64,000 nt of DNA, taken from the NCBI GenBank assembly GCA_023664865.1, contig JAMPEU010000001.1, forward strand, positions 43,855-107,854, written 5' to 3'. Made by a program: the position numbers and the translations under genes. Below, piece by piece: positions 17,772 to 26,465 of this stretch. How positions within the stretch are numbered: the first letter of the stretch is position 1; the number at the start of each line of letters is the position of its first letter. Below the pieces are notes generated by a model. It was not told the origin of the DNA. It saw only the letters and a program-made list of their open reading frames with translations, and did no database searches. Source of the DNA: Butyrivibrio sp. (lineage in GTDB: Bacteria; Bacillota; Clostridia; Lachnospirales; Lachnospiraceae).

Positions 17772-18425
17772 ATGAACATAAAAGAATTTTCAGAAGCGAT
17801 GGGCGAAATTGACTATAGGTATGTTGATAAAGCCATAAATTATCGTCATAAAAGAAACCGATACATTTTGCCGTTAGCGGCGAGTTTAGCGGTTTTTGTA
17901 TTATGCGGGTTTGCCTATTCGGCATATGTTTATTGGGGAGTAGGCGATGCCGGGAAAATCGGTTATAATGAACTTACAAAACCGTTTAGAACGTTGTCAA
18001 GCGAACAGCAGATAATTGAAGATGATGAGATTTTTATTGAAAAAAGCAGCCTTATAAATGATTACAAAAATGTTTATGCAAGCGATTCCATATGCGTCGT
18101 GGCGGATAATGATATAATCCCTTCGATATATTTCAGCCCGAATTATATGGTTATTTTTACAAAAGAAGGTGAAGATGGCTGGAAATTAAACGCAAGCGAA
18201 GAACTTATGATTAATTTTTCCCTAAATCATGCACAATCGCTTGAACTGGAAATCGGTTATATTTTGAATGGAGAGTATCATGAATTGTCTTTAACCAAGG
18301 GCTATGATTTCAACGCAACATTGACTGCGACAGAAGAAGGAGAATATTATTTTTGCATTACCAATCATTCCAGTGAAAATGCCATAATAGAAGATGGAGA
18401 GATTGATATGATAAAAGGACAATAA
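17772..18425 (+). CDS. Membrane protein, probable anti-sigma factor
   Basis: 217 residues from ATG 17772 (GGGAGAGG site upstream; the longer frame has none). The first 35 residues are charged and cytoplasmic in character (FSEAMGEIDYRYVDKAINY), then one transmembrane helix near 37-59, then an extracytoplasmic domain of about 155 residues with no recognised fold. This layout behind an ECF sigma gene matches anti-sigma factors of Clostridia. No zinc-finger HxxxCxxC is present. Role is by context. Confidence 0.65.
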   Translation: MNIKEFSEAMGEIDYRYVDKAINYRHKRNRYILPLAASLAVFVLCGFAYSAYVYWGVGDAGKIGYNELTKPFRTLSSEQQIIEDDEIFIEKSSLINDYKNVYASDSICVVADNDIIPSIYFSPNYMVIFTKEGEDGWKLNASEELMINFSLNHAQSLELEIGYILNGEYHELSLTKGYDFNATLTATEEGEYYFCITNHSSENAIIEDGEIDMIKGQ

Positions 18426-18480
18426 ATAGAAGGAAATGATTTTTCAACGGATGAGTGACACGCAAAAACCAGTTATGCCT

Positions 18481-18499
18481 ATTCAACCCCCGGTTGAAT
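18481..18499. promoter_or_regulatory. Perfect inverted repeat, possible operator
   Basis: ATTCAACC-CCC-GGTTGAAT, an 8-bp perfect palindrome, 29 bases upstream of the next promoter's -35 box. With no T-run after it, an operator is more likely than a terminator; self-regulation by the downstream HTH protein is a guess. Confidence 0.45.
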
Positions 18500-18527
18500 T
18501 CCCCCCACAAACTCAAATAGTCGGTTA

Positions 18528-18556
18528 TTGCCCATGTCTGCAAAGAAAGCTATTAT
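18528..18556 (+). promoter_or_regulatory. Candidate promoter of the XRE-PurM gene
   Basis: TTGCCC (18528-18533), 17-base spacer, TATTAT (18551-18556), 24 bases before the ATG. Confidence 0.55.
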
Positions 18557-18580
18557 AAAGTCAAAAACGGAGGTATTCTA

Positions 18581-19831
18581 ATGCTAGACAATGCTAAAGT
18601 CGGTAATTTTATAATGGAAAAGCGGAAGGCGGTCGGACTTACACAGCAGCAGCTTGCGGATAAGCTGAATGTTTCTTTTCAGGCAATATCAAAGTGGGAG
18701 AATGGGACTACATACCCGAATATTGAAATCTTGAGGGACTTGGCGGTTATATTGGAAGTATCCGTAGATGAGATTTTAGCGGGGAGTGAAAAAGATGCAG
18801 AAGGTTTATCATACAGCAAGGCTGGGATTGACATTGCCTATACCGATACGATTAAGAAAGAAATGGCAAAGCATCTGGAAACAGACGATAAGCGTGTTTT
18901 AAACGGTTTGGGACCATTTGCATCTTTATACGATATTAAATATCCGGAAATTGGGAATCCCGTGCTGGTATTAAAGTCGGAAGAACCGGGTTCAAAGCAG
19001 AAACTTGCGATGGAGTACGGATATACGGAGTCGATTTGTCATGACATGATTAACCATTTGGTGAACGATATAGCTGTTATGGGCGCAAAGCCTTTAGTGG
19101 TACTTGATACGATTGTGTGCGGCAATGCCGAGAAAGACACGATAAAGACATTGGTAAAAGGGATTTCAGATGCTTGCAGGGAAAATGAATGTTCACTGGT
19201 CGGCGGAGAAACTTCCATACAGCCGTTGGTTGTAGAGGCGGGAGTCTATGTCCTGACGTCCAGTATTGCCGGAATTGTGGAAAAATCAAAAATAATTGAC
19301 GGAGCGCAGATTGAAGAAGGCGATGCGGTTTTGGCAGCCGCGTCCAACGGCCTGCACACAAATGGTTACTCGCTGGTGCGGCTCTTGATGGATAAAATGC
19401 CGCAGATAAAACTAGATAAAATAGATGGGCTGACATTCATAGAGCAGATTATGAAACCGCATACGCCGTATTATAGGGCAATCAAAGGCTTATTGGCAAA
19501 AGGCGTCATACATGGAATGGCTCATATTACGGGCGGCGGAATAGAGGGCAATCTCGGCAGAGTCATTCCTGACGGCTTAAGCGCAGTAATTGATTTATCC
19601 AAGCTTAAGATATTAAGCATATTCAAGTATATCCGTAACAGCGGAAACATCAGCGACGAGGAAATGCTGCGGACTTTTAACTGCGGCGCAGGCTTAAGTA
19701 TCGTCACGGCGCAGAAGGATAAAGATATAGTGATGAAACATATTAACCATTTCTACGACTGTTATGAAATCGGCAGGATAGAAAAAGGCGATAATAAAGT
19801 GGTTTTTGAGAAACGGCTGGATTGGCTGTAG
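18581..19831 (+). CDS. XRE DNA-binding domain fused to a PurM-like (AIR synthase) domain
   Basis: 416 residues. Residues 1-65 are an XRE helix-turn-helix (LTQQQLADKLNVSFQAISKW). From about 76 to the end the protein is colinear with PurM, phosphoribosylformylglycinamidine cyclo-ligase: YSKAGIDI, VNDIAVMGAKPL, GGET at 208-211, GLHTNGYSLVR and HITGGGIEGNL. The glycine-rich nucleotide motif that reads GTDGVGTK in enzymes is KSEEPGSK at 132-139, and the AEMPGMY that follows GGET is lost. The PurM part may therefore bind a purine intermediate and gate DNA binding instead of catalysing. GGAGG precedes ATG 18581. There are no purine genes beside it. Confidence 0.88.
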   Translation: MLDNAKVGNFIMEKRKAVGLTQQQLADKLNVSFQAISKWENGTTYPNIEILRDLAVILEVSVDEILAGSEKDAEGLSYSKAGIDIAYTDTIKKEMAKHLETDDKRVLNGLGPFASLYDIKYPEIGNPVLVLKSEEPGSKQKLAMEYGYTESICHDMINHLVNDIAVMGAKPLVVLDTIVCGNAEKDTIKTLVKGISDACRENECSLVGGETSIQPLVVEAGVYVLTSSIAGIVEKSKIIDGAQIEEGDAVLAAASNGLHTNGYSLVRLLMDKMPQIKLDKIDGLTFIEQIMKPHTPYYRAIKGLLAKGVIHGMAHITGGGIEGNLGRVIPDGLSAVIDLSKLKILSIFKYIRNSGNISDEEMLRTFNCGAGLSIVTAQKDKDIVMKHINHFYDCYEIGRIEKGDNKVVFEKRLDWL

Positions 19832-19896
19832 GCTGGATAAAAAGGCATAGTTAATATCGCTTAAAGCATTAAACCGCTGATTAAAACTCCAAAACT

Positions 19897-19952
19897 TCAT
19901 TTTATTCAGCGGTCAGCCTACAAAAATAAAGGTTGACCGCTGAATAAAATGA
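19897..19952. repeat. 23-bp inverted repeat ahead of the AAA ATPase gene
   Basis: Arms 19897-19919 and 19930-19952 pair over 23 positions, 22 by Watson-Crick and one G-U, with a 10-base loop. A third, partial copy of the arm (ACCGCTGATTAAAA) lies at 19873-19886. It sits between the XRE-PurM stop and the ATPase start. It may terminate transcription, though the T-rich stretch after it is weak. Confidence 0.8.
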
Positions 19953-19995
19953 GTTTATTATGTATATAATAACACAGAGCGGGGTATTAATAATT

Positions 19996-21426
19996 ATGAT
20001 AGGCAGAGAAAAAGAACAGCGTGAACTTAATAAGTTATATAATAGTAATAAACCTGAACTTGTGGCAATCTATGGGAGACGCCGAATCGGAAAGACATAT
20101 TTGGTAGATGAAACTTTTAAAGGGCATATTACATTTAGACACGCAGGACTTTTTCCAGCGGACGATAATAAGAACGGAATGTTAAAAGCACAGCTTGAAC
20201 ATTTCTATTATTCCCTTCTGATTCAGGGTATGGAAAAGAGCAAAAGGCCTGCAAATTGGCTGGAAGCATTTTATATGCTTGAACAATTTCTGGATAAAAC
20301 TAATGACGGAAGCAGGCAAGTGGTTTTTTTAGACGAGCTTCCGTGGCTTGATACGCCCAGATCGGGATTTATGACTGCTTTTGAGGGCTTTTGGAACACA
20401 TGGGGCTGTCATAGAAGTAATTTAATGGTTGTAGTATGCGGCAGCGCAAATTCATGGATACTTGATAATTTAATTAATAATCATGGGGGTTTGTATAACA
20501 GGGTTACTTACGAGATTAAACTTGCTCCATTCACTTTAAATGAATGTGAGCAGTTCTACAAGGATAATAACATCAGGCTTTCAAGGTATGATATTGCACA
20601 AAGCTATATGATTCTTGGCGGAATCCCTTTTTATATGGGATATTTTCAGAGCGGAATGAGTTTGGCGCAAAATATAGATAATATATTTTTTTCAACGCAG
20701 GGAAAGCTGAAAGACGAATATAACAGGCTGTTCGCTTCGATTTTTAGTACGCCGGAGTTAATGAAAAAAATTGTTAATCTGTTATACACAAGAAATGCGG
20801 GATACACCCGGAGCGAGATAGTAAATAAAACCAAGATTAATGACGGCGGAACTTTATCAAAAAGCCTTAACGCGCTAATTGCCAGTGATTTTGTCGTCAA
20901 GTATATTCCGTTTGGCAGAGGAAAAAAAGAGCATTATAAGCTGGTTGATCCGTTTTGCATGTTTTACCTTCATTTTGTAGATAAGAATGAGAGGATTGAG
21001 GATAATTTCTGGCAGCAGAATGTATCGTCACAAAAGATTGCAAGCTGGCGGGGATATGCGTATGAGCAGGTCTGCTTTAATCATATATTGCAGATAAAGA
21101 AAGCGCTCGGAATAAGCGGCGTTATAACAAGACATTCCGCGTGGTCTAAACGGAGCGATGATACGGAAGGGACGCAGATTGATTTAATAATATCCCGCGA
21201 CGATAACGTTGTAAATATGTGCGAAATTAAGTATTATGGAACGGAGTTTGCTGTTGATAAAAATTACTATCAGGTATTACTGAACAGGCAGAGCCTTCTG
21301 TCGCAGGAGATACCGCCCAAGGCTTCTATTCATAATACATTGATAACTACATTTGGTCTGGCTTATAATGAATATAGCGGGATATTTTCAAATGTGCTGA
21401 CGCTGGACGATTTATTTGCAGACTAA
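19996..21426 (+). CDS. AAA-type ATPase with C-terminal DUF234 nuclease-like domain
   Basis: About 476 residues. The N-terminal ATPase has Walker A GRRRIGKT (G27-T34) and Walker B VVFLDELPW with D113-E114. A winged-helix-like middle (GGTLSKSLNALIASDFV) follows. The C-terminal part has D396 in QIDLII and E410-x-K412 in CEIKYY, the spacing of a PD-(D/E)xK nuclease fold (DUF234 type). These archaeal-style ATPases are widespread and uncharacterised; roles in defence or mobility are only speculation. The start is uncertain between ATG 19996 and ATG 19960; 19996 begins with the family-typical IGREKE. Confidence 0.85.
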   Translation: MIGREKEQRELNKLYNSNKPELVAIYGRRRIGKTYLVDETFKGHITFRHAGLFPADDNKNGMLKAQLEHFYYSLLIQGMEKSKRPANWLEAFYMLEQFLDKTNDGSRQVVFLDELPWLDTPRSGFMTAFEGFWNTWGCHRSNLMVVVCGSANSWILDNLINNHGGLYNRVTYEIKLAPFTLNECEQFYKDNNIRLSRYDIAQSYMILGGIPFYMGYFQSGMSLAQNIDNIFFSTQGKLKDEYNRLFASIFSTPELMKKIVNLLYTRNAGYTRSEIVNKTKINDGGTLSKSLNALIASDFVVKYIPFGRGKKEHYKLVDPFCMFYLHFVDKNERIEDNFWQQNVSSQKIASWRGYAYEQVCFNHILQIKKALGISGVITRHSAWSKRSDDTEGTQIDLIISRDDNVVNMCEIKYYGTEFAVDKNYYQVLLNRQSLLSQEIPPKASIHNTLITTFGLAYNEYSGIFSNVLTLDDLFAD

Positions 21427-21451
21427 AATTTAAAAAGGAGCAACCCCACAT

Positions 21452-22078
21452 ATGAAAATACTATACGGAACTGGAAACCCGGCTAAACTTGCCTCTATGA
21501 AGAAACGGCTTGAAAAACTTGATATAGAGTTAATATGTCTGAATGATATGCGGGAGAATGGATTTAAGATACCCGATGTGCCTGAGAGCGGCAGCAGCCC
21601 GCTTGAAAATGCAAGGCAGAAAGCAAAGGCGTATTACGCGGCATTTCATATTCCGGTATTTTCCTGCGACTCAGGGCTGTATTTTGATAATGTGCCTGAT
21701 GAAGTCCAGCCGGGAGTGCATGTGCGCAATGTGAACGGAAAATGCCTGTCGGACGAAGAAATGATAGAATACTATGCAGGCTTGGTGAAAAAGTACGGTA
21801 AGCTTATGGCAAGATATAAGAATGCAATCTGTCTCGTAGTGGATAAGGAGCATATTTATGAGGCAATGGAGCCGTCAATGGAAAGCGAGAAATTTATAAT
21901 TACGGATATTCCGCACAGCGCGGTAAGGCGGAAGGGATTTCCGCTCGATAGCATGTCCATTGATATAAAAACCAATAAATATTACTATGACTTGGAAGAT
22001 GAGAGATTGGAGCAGGTCGCGGTTGAAGACGGATTTTTGCTGTTTTTTCAAAAGATAGGCGATATATTACATTGGTGA
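21452..22078 (+). CDS. Non-canonical purine NTP pyrophosphatase family (RdgB/HAM1)
   Basis: 208 residues of the HAM1 fold: GTGNPAKLASMKK at residues 6-18 is the nucleotide-binding signature, SPLENARQKAKAY and SCDSGLYFD follow as in RdgB. Family members hydrolyse ITP, dITP and XTP to monophosphates. The later part diverges from classical RdgB and is shorter on family hallmarks, so specificity could differ. AAAGGAG lies upstream of ATG. It is convergent with the SDR gene, five bases apart. Confidence 0.8.
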   Translation: MKILYGTGNPAKLASMKKRLEKLDIELICLNDMRENGFKIPDVPESGSSPLENARQKAKAYYAAFHIPVFSCDSGLYFDNVPDEVQPGVHVRNVNGKCLSDEEMIEYYAGLVKKYGKLMARYKNAICLVVDKEHIYEAMEPSMESEKFIITDIPHSAVRRKGFPLDSMSIDIKTNKYYYDLEDERLEQVAVEDGFLLFFQKIGDILHW

Positions 22079-22083
22079 GAACC

Positions 22084-22803
22084 TCAAGTCCAGCCGCCGT
22101 CCATTGTAATAATCTGGCCTGTCAGATAGTCGGGGGCATATAGGAGGCTTCGTACCATCTGTGCCGCTTCCGCGGGCTGACCGATTCTGTCGCAGGGAAT
22201 TTCCTGACGCAGGGCTTCCATTTCTTCATCTGAAAAGCCGCGGTTCATGTCTGTATCTATGACTCCGCACGCGATTGCATTGACCTGTATCCGGCTGGGC
22301 GCAAGTTCTTTTGCCAATGCTTTGGTGAAGCTGTTCACAGCGCCTTTTGAGGCAGAATAAGCCACTTCCATTGACGCGCCGGTATTTCCCCATACGGAAG
22401 AAATATTTATAATCTTACCACTGTGTTTATGCAGCATAAGCGGAATGGCAAGGCGGCATATATAAAAGATGGAATCCAGATTAGCGGACATAATTTTCTG
22501 CCAGTCTTTCGCAGACATTTCGCTTAAGAGTCCGACATATGCCAGTCCTGCGTTATTTATCAGGACGTCAAGCTCATGTATCCCATCAAACATCTTCTGC
22601 ACATCGTTCTCATTACCCATATCGCCGATAAAGGGCGTACATGAAACGCCGTATTTTGCCGAAAGTTCGGCAGCATATGAGAAAAGCGTGTCTTTTGAAT
22701 TAATACAGCTTAGATGTAAATTATAACCTTCGGCAGCCAGCATTTCAGCAATGGATTTTCCTATTCCGCGTGAAGCGCCTGTGACTAAAGCATATTTAGA
22801 CAT
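22084..22803 (-). CDS. Short-chain dehydrogenase/reductase, FabG-like
   Basis: 239 residues from ATG 22803, preceded by AAAGGAGT; the longer frame lacks a site. NAD(P)-binding TGASRGIG at about 9-16, NNAG in the fourth strand, and the catalytic Ser with YSASKGA (Tyr-x3-Lys). Closest functional group is 3-oxoacyl-ACP reductase, but there are no fatty-acid genes nearby and the SDR family is broad, so the substrate stays open. Divergent from trxB. Confidence 0.85.
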   Translation of the reverse strand: MSKYALVTGASRGIGKSIAEMLAAEGYNLHLSCINSKDTLFSYAAELSAKYGVSCTPFIGDMGNENDVQKMFDGIHELDVLINNAGLAYVGLLSEMSAKDWQKIMSANLDSIFYICRLAIPLMLHKHSGKIINISSVWGNTGASMEVAYSASKGAVNSFTKALAKELAPSRIQVNAIACGVIDTDMNRGFSDEEMEALRQEIPCDRIGQPAEAAQMVRSLLYAPDYLTGQIITMDGGWT

Positions 22804-22895
22804 ATGATGGATATACTCCTTTCGTAACGTAGATTTTGACAAAGTACATGTTAAGAATTATACTACAAGTATTCAGGAAAAGGAAGGATTACTAT

Positions 22896-23819
22896 ATGTA
22901 TGATGTAATTATTATCGGCTCCGGTCCGGCGGGGCTTTCAGCGGCTGTATATGGAAAAAGGGCAGGGCTTGACGTGCTTGTGTTAGAGCTAAACCCCATG
23001 AGTGGCGGTCAGGTTTTAAATACTTATGAAGTTGACAATTATCTCGGAATGCCAATGATGAACGGATTCGATATGGGAATGAAATTCAGGCAGCATGCAG
23101 ATGACATGGGTGCCATATTTGAAAACGCGCAAGTGGTTGGGATTGAAGAACATGACAATTATAAAACTGTCATTGCGAAGGACGGCAGCGCGGATAAATC
23201 CTATGCGGCAAAAACCGTGGTTCTTGCCGCTGGCGCGTCTCATGCGGAGCTAAATGTTGCAGGAGAGAAAGAGCTGAAAGGCAAGGGCGTATCATACTGC
23301 GCTACCTGCGACGGAGCTTTTTACAGAAATAAGAGTGTGGCAGTTGTAGGCGGCGGTGATGTGGCTGTGGAAGATGCAATTTTTTTAGCAAGGCTTTGCG
23401 AAAAAGTGCTTTTAATACACCGGCGCGACAGTTTGCGTGCGGCTAAATCTTTGCAGAACAGACTGTTTCAATGCGAAAATGTGGAAATAATCTGGGACAG
23501 CGTAGTGGAAGAAATCTGCGGCCAGGAACAGGTAGACGGCGTAAAGGTGCGCAATCTTAAGTCGGACAGCACGGACGATATAGCTGTAGACGGCGTATTT
23601 ATTGCAGTCGGGCTTAAGCCTAATACGGAAATATTTAAGAATATCGTACCATGCGATGAACGGGGATACTGTCTGGCAGGGGAAGACTGCGTAACTAAGA
23701 CGCCCGGTATTTTTGCCGCAGGAGACATAAGAACCAAGAATCTGCGTCAGATTATAACGGCGGCTGCGGACGGCGCCAACGCTATATCGAGCGTTGAGAA
23801 GTATTTACTGTCATTGTGA
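22896..23819 (+). CDS. trxB: Thioredoxin reductase
   Basis: 307 residues from ATG 22896, with AGGAAGG before it. FAD-binding GSGPAGLSAAVYG near residue 9, redox-active C135-A-T-C138 within YCATCDGAFY, NADPH-binding GGGDVAVEDA, and the C-terminal FAD motif GIFAAGDI. It reduces thioredoxin with NADPH. Monocistronic in appearance, ended by the large palindrome downstream. Confidence 0.92.
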   Translation: MYDVIIIGSGPAGLSAAVYGKRAGLDVLVLELNPMSGGQVLNTYEVDNYLGMPMMNGFDMGMKFRQHADDMGAIFENAQVVGIEEHDNYKTVIAKDGSADKSYAAKTVVLAAGASHAELNVAGEKELKGKGVSYCATCDGAFYRNKSVAVVGGGDVAVEDAIFLARLCEKVLLIHRRDSLRAAKSLQNRLFQCENVEIIWDSVVEEICGQEQVDGVKVRNLKSDSTDDIAVDGVFIAVGLKPNTEIFKNIVPCDERGYCLAGEDCVTKTPGIFAAGDIRTKNLRQIITAAADGANAISSVEKYLLSL

Positions 23820-23832
23820 CGATATTACCTCT

Positions 23833-24022
23833 GCCACAGTTCAGCCCGGCAGCGTAGACGCCTATGTTTCCCCGAAGCAGTCCTTGAAAAACGCCGGTAC
23901 TTAGTGAAAAAGCCGCTTTATAGCTTTTGAACTTAGTACCGCTGCGATTTTTCAAGGAGCGAGAGCGTGCTGCAAGGGAAAACATAGGCGTCTACGCTGC
24001 CGGGCTGAACTGTGGCTTTTTT
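23833..24022 (+). repeat. 184-base inverted-repeat element with terminal T-run
   Basis: Arms 23833-23869 and 23980-24016 are perfectly complementary over 37 bases. A second stem pairs 23881-23891 with 23948-23958 over 11 bases, and the apex carries further short pairings. Six T residues follow at 24017-24022, so it can terminate trxB transcription, but it is far larger than a normal terminator. No frame or transposase lies inside. The rest of the gap to 24188 is AT-rich with no feature I can name. Confidence 0.85.
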
Positions 24023-24188
24023 GTAATATTTCCACGATTTATATATTTTGCACAAGAAATAGTAAATTTTTAAGAAGTTTTAGTCACATGATGTAGTTGA
24101 CACAGACCTCTATTAATGGTAATATTATTTCAAAGATGTTACAACTTTGTAACAATTTGAAACGAATTTGACCAATTTGGAGGTTTTT

Positions 24189-25535
24189 ATGATAATAAAA
24201 AGAACAAAAATTGCAGTCTGTGCAATGGCAGCGGTAGTTGCATTTTCAGGAATAAGCATAACGGTTGATGCCTCAGGAGACTTAAACTCCGTACTGCCCT
24301 CGGCAGGAATCAACTATTATTTGGCGCCCGATGATAAATCGACTTCTCTTTCTGATATAAAGGAAGACGTCGAGAGGGCTAACAGCAGCAGCCTTACCGC
24401 GTCTACGGCGGAAACGGGCGTTCAGGGACAGGAAGAGATTCCAGTTGACGGCAGCGCAAGCGACGACTCGCAGCCGAAGATATCTAATAAAAAAATCGAA
24501 GATATAATTGTTTTCAGTGAAGGCTATACAGAGGACTTGAAGGAAGCTTCCAATTCCAAGAAGTACAGCGACGAGGAAGAAGGCTTTAAAAATCTTGTTA
24601 TTGCGCAGGTAAACAGCTATGTTAATGTCAGGGATATCCCCAGCGAAGAAGGCAACATAGTAGGTAAGCTTTATAATAAATCGGTAGGAACATTCATTGA
24701 AGAGGTGGACGGCTGGTATAAAATCAGTTCCGGTTCCGTAGAAGGTTATGTTAAAGGAGAATACTGCGTAACAGGCGAAGACGCCGTAGAACTGGCTAAG
24801 GAAGTCGGCACTCGAATCGCGACGGTTACAACCACTACGTTGTACGTCCGTGAGGAACCCAGTATTGAATCGGCAAGGCTTGGTGCGGTGGCGATTGGCG
24901 ACCAGCTTATTGTTATGGAGGAATTAGACGGCTGGCTGGGAGTAGATATAGAGGAAGGCAACGGTTTTGTATCGGCTGATTATGTAACTTTATCCACAGA
25001 ATTTGTTAAGGCTGAATCTGTAGAAGAAGAGAAGGCAAGACTTGCTAAAGAAAAAGAAGCAAGAAAAGCGGCTCAGGATGCAGCAGCTAAGAAAGCGGCT
25101 CAGGATGCGGCAAGTTCATCTTCGTCGTCTTCATCATCAAGCAGTAGTTCTTCCCAGAGTCCTGTTACTTATGCCGTATCCGGTGGAAGTGAAGCAGGTC
25201 AGGCGGTTGCAAACTATGCGCTTCAGTTTGTCGGCAACCCGTATGTTTACGGCGGAAGCAGTCTGACAAACGGCACTGACTGTTCGGGATTTGTTATGAG
25301 TGTATACAAGAACTTCGGCGTAAGCCTGCCTCATTCTTCAGCGGCAGACAGAAGCGTGGGAGCGACAGTAGATGGATTGGAAAATGCACAGCCCGGTGAT
25401 ATTATATGCTACTCAGGACATGTGGCGCTTTATATAGGCAACGGACAGATTGTGCATGCATCTACAAGCAAAACAGGCATAATAGTATCAAATGCTTCAT
25501 ATCGTTCCATTCTTTCTATAAGAAGAATTTTCTAA
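24189..25535 (+). CDS. Secreted NlpC/P60 peptidoglycan hydrolase with two SH3 domains
   Basis: 448 residues from ATG 24189, five bases after GGAGG. A signal peptide covers about residues 1-30. Two bacterial SH3 domains follow (YVNVRDIPSEEGNIVGKL and LYVREEPSIESARLGAV), then an Ala/Lys-rich helical linker and a run of 14 Ser. The C-terminal NlpC/P60 domain has catalytic C365 in TDCSGF and H411 in GHVALYIG. Such enzymes cut the D-Glu-diamino acid bond in stem peptides and often act in daughter-cell separation. The serine tract is coded by mixed codons. Confidence 0.93.
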   Translation: MIIKRTKIAVCAMAAVVAFSGISITVDASGDLNSVLPSAGINYYLAPDDKSTSLSDIKEDVERANSSSLTASTAETGVQGQEEIPVDGSASDDSQPKISNKKIEDIIVFSEGYTEDLKEASNSKKYSDEEEGFKNLVIAQVNSYVNVRDIPSEEGNIVGKLYNKSVGTFIEEVDGWYKISSGSVEGYVKGEYCVTGEDAVELAKEVGTRIATVTTTTLYVREEPSIESARLGAVAIGDQLIVMEELDGWLGVDIEEGNGFVSADYVTLSTEFVKAESVEEEKARLAKEKEARKAAQDAAAKKAAQDAASSSSSSSSSSSSSSQSPVTYAVSGGSEAGQAVANYALQFVGNPYVYGGSSLTNGTDCSGFVMSVYKNFGVSLPHSSAADRSVGATVDGLENAQPGDIICYSGHVALYIGNGQIVHASTSKTGIIVSNASYRSILSIRRIF

Positions 25536-25537
25536 CA

Positions 25538-25567
25538 TTGCAACCTATAGGAAGAATATGGTATAAT
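25538..25567 (+). promoter_or_regulatory. Promoter for the hpf leader RNA
   Basis: TTGCAA (25538-25543), 18-base spacer, TATAAT (25562-25567). Initiation near 25574 places the start just before the closing stem of the leader RNA. Confidence 0.7.
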
Positions 25568-25583
25568 GTCCGTATAGCAATGA

Positions 25584-25751
25584 GCAGTGCCAAAATCGCT
25601 AATGACGGATTGGCTGCTTGCAGCCATATCAGGCATTTGCGGTTTTGATAGGGCGGTGCTAAGCGCCAGTGGCGCTTGTCCAGCACGGACCGAAGCGGAG
25701 CGTAGATGCCCGCGAATGAGGAAAATCAAAGATTTTCCGAATGTGCACTGC
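25584..25751 (+). ncRNA. Structured RNA upstream of hpf, candidate raiA-motif RNA
   Basis: A 7-bp closing stem GCAGTGC/GCACTGC (25584-25590 with 25745-25751) encloses several helices: CAAAATCGC/GCGGTTTTG (25591-25599 with 25639-25647) capped by GGCTGC/GCAGCC; a 12-bp arm with a 4-base bulge (25656-25667 with 25671-25686); and GGAAAATC/GATTTTCC (25720-25727 with 25731-25738). A multi-branch fold like this directly ahead of a raiA/hpf gene is the setting of the known raiA-motif RNA of Firmicutes. Assignment is from position and structure, not from a model search. Confidence 0.6.
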
Positions 25752-25793
25752 ATATAGCGGCATTACATGACAAAATGAAAGGAACGATTGACT

Positions 25794-26321
25794 ATGAAAT
25801 TTGTGATTGTTGGAAAGAATATTGACGTAACGGAAGGATTAAGGACAGCGGTAGAGGATAAAATCGGCAAGCTGGAGAAGTATTTTTCAGAAGAAGCGGA
25901 AGTACATGTTACATTGAGCGTGGAGAAAGACAGGCAGAAGATAGAGGTTACAATTCCCGTGAAGGGCAACATCATCCGCTCGGAGCAGGTCAGCAGTGAT
26001 ATGTATGTTTCGATTGATTTAGTAGAAGAAATCATAGAGAGGCAGTTAAAAAAATACAAGACTAAACTTACGGACAGGCAGCAGTCGGCGGGATTCTTTA
26101 AGCAGGAATATATTGATAAAGATTTTATGGACGAAGAGGACGTACAGATTATCCGTACCAAGAAATTCGACATTAAGCCGATGTATCCCGAAGACGCATG
26201 CGTGCAGATGGAACTGCTTGGACATAACTTTTTCGTATTCTGCAATGCGGAGACGAATCAGGTCAATGTGGTATATAAGAGAAAAGGAAATACCTATGGT
26301 CTGATTGAACCGGAAGAATAA
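25794..26321 (+). CDS. hpf: Ribosome hibernation promoting factor, long form
   Basis: 175 residues from ATG 25794 (AAAGGAA upstream). The N-terminal RaiA/HPF fold (KFVIVGKNIDVTEGLRTAVEDKI) binds the 30S decoding region; the C-terminal domain (IIRTKKFDIKPMYPEDACVQMELLGHNFFVF) dimerises ribosomes to 100S, defining the long form. A terminator follows. Its leader RNA may control it or act on its own. Confidence 0.95.
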   Translation: MKFVIVGKNIDVTEGLRTAVEDKIGKLEKYFSEEAEVHVTLSVEKDRQKIEVTIPVKGNIIRSEQVSSDMYVSIDLVEEIIERQLKKYKTKLTDRQQSAGFFKQEYIDKDFMDEEDVQIIRTKKFDIKPMYPEDACVQMELLGHNFFVFCNAETNQVNVVYKRKGNTYGLIEPEE

Positions 26322-26327
26322 ATAGTG

Positions 26328-26361
26328 AACCTGTGGGCTGACATAACCCGCAGGTTTTTTT
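26328..26361 (+). terminator. Rho-independent terminator after hpf
   Basis: Stem AACCTGTGGG/CCCGCAGGTT (26328-26337 with 26347-26356), one G-U pair, then seven T. Confidence 0.9.
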
Positions 26362-26465
26362 CATATATAAAGTTTAAAGACTTACATTCTTTAATCCGCA
26401 AGTTTGCGTCACGTTGATAGCAGCTTGACATAAACCCGCGGACTGAGAAAGGAATGGGTTTATAT

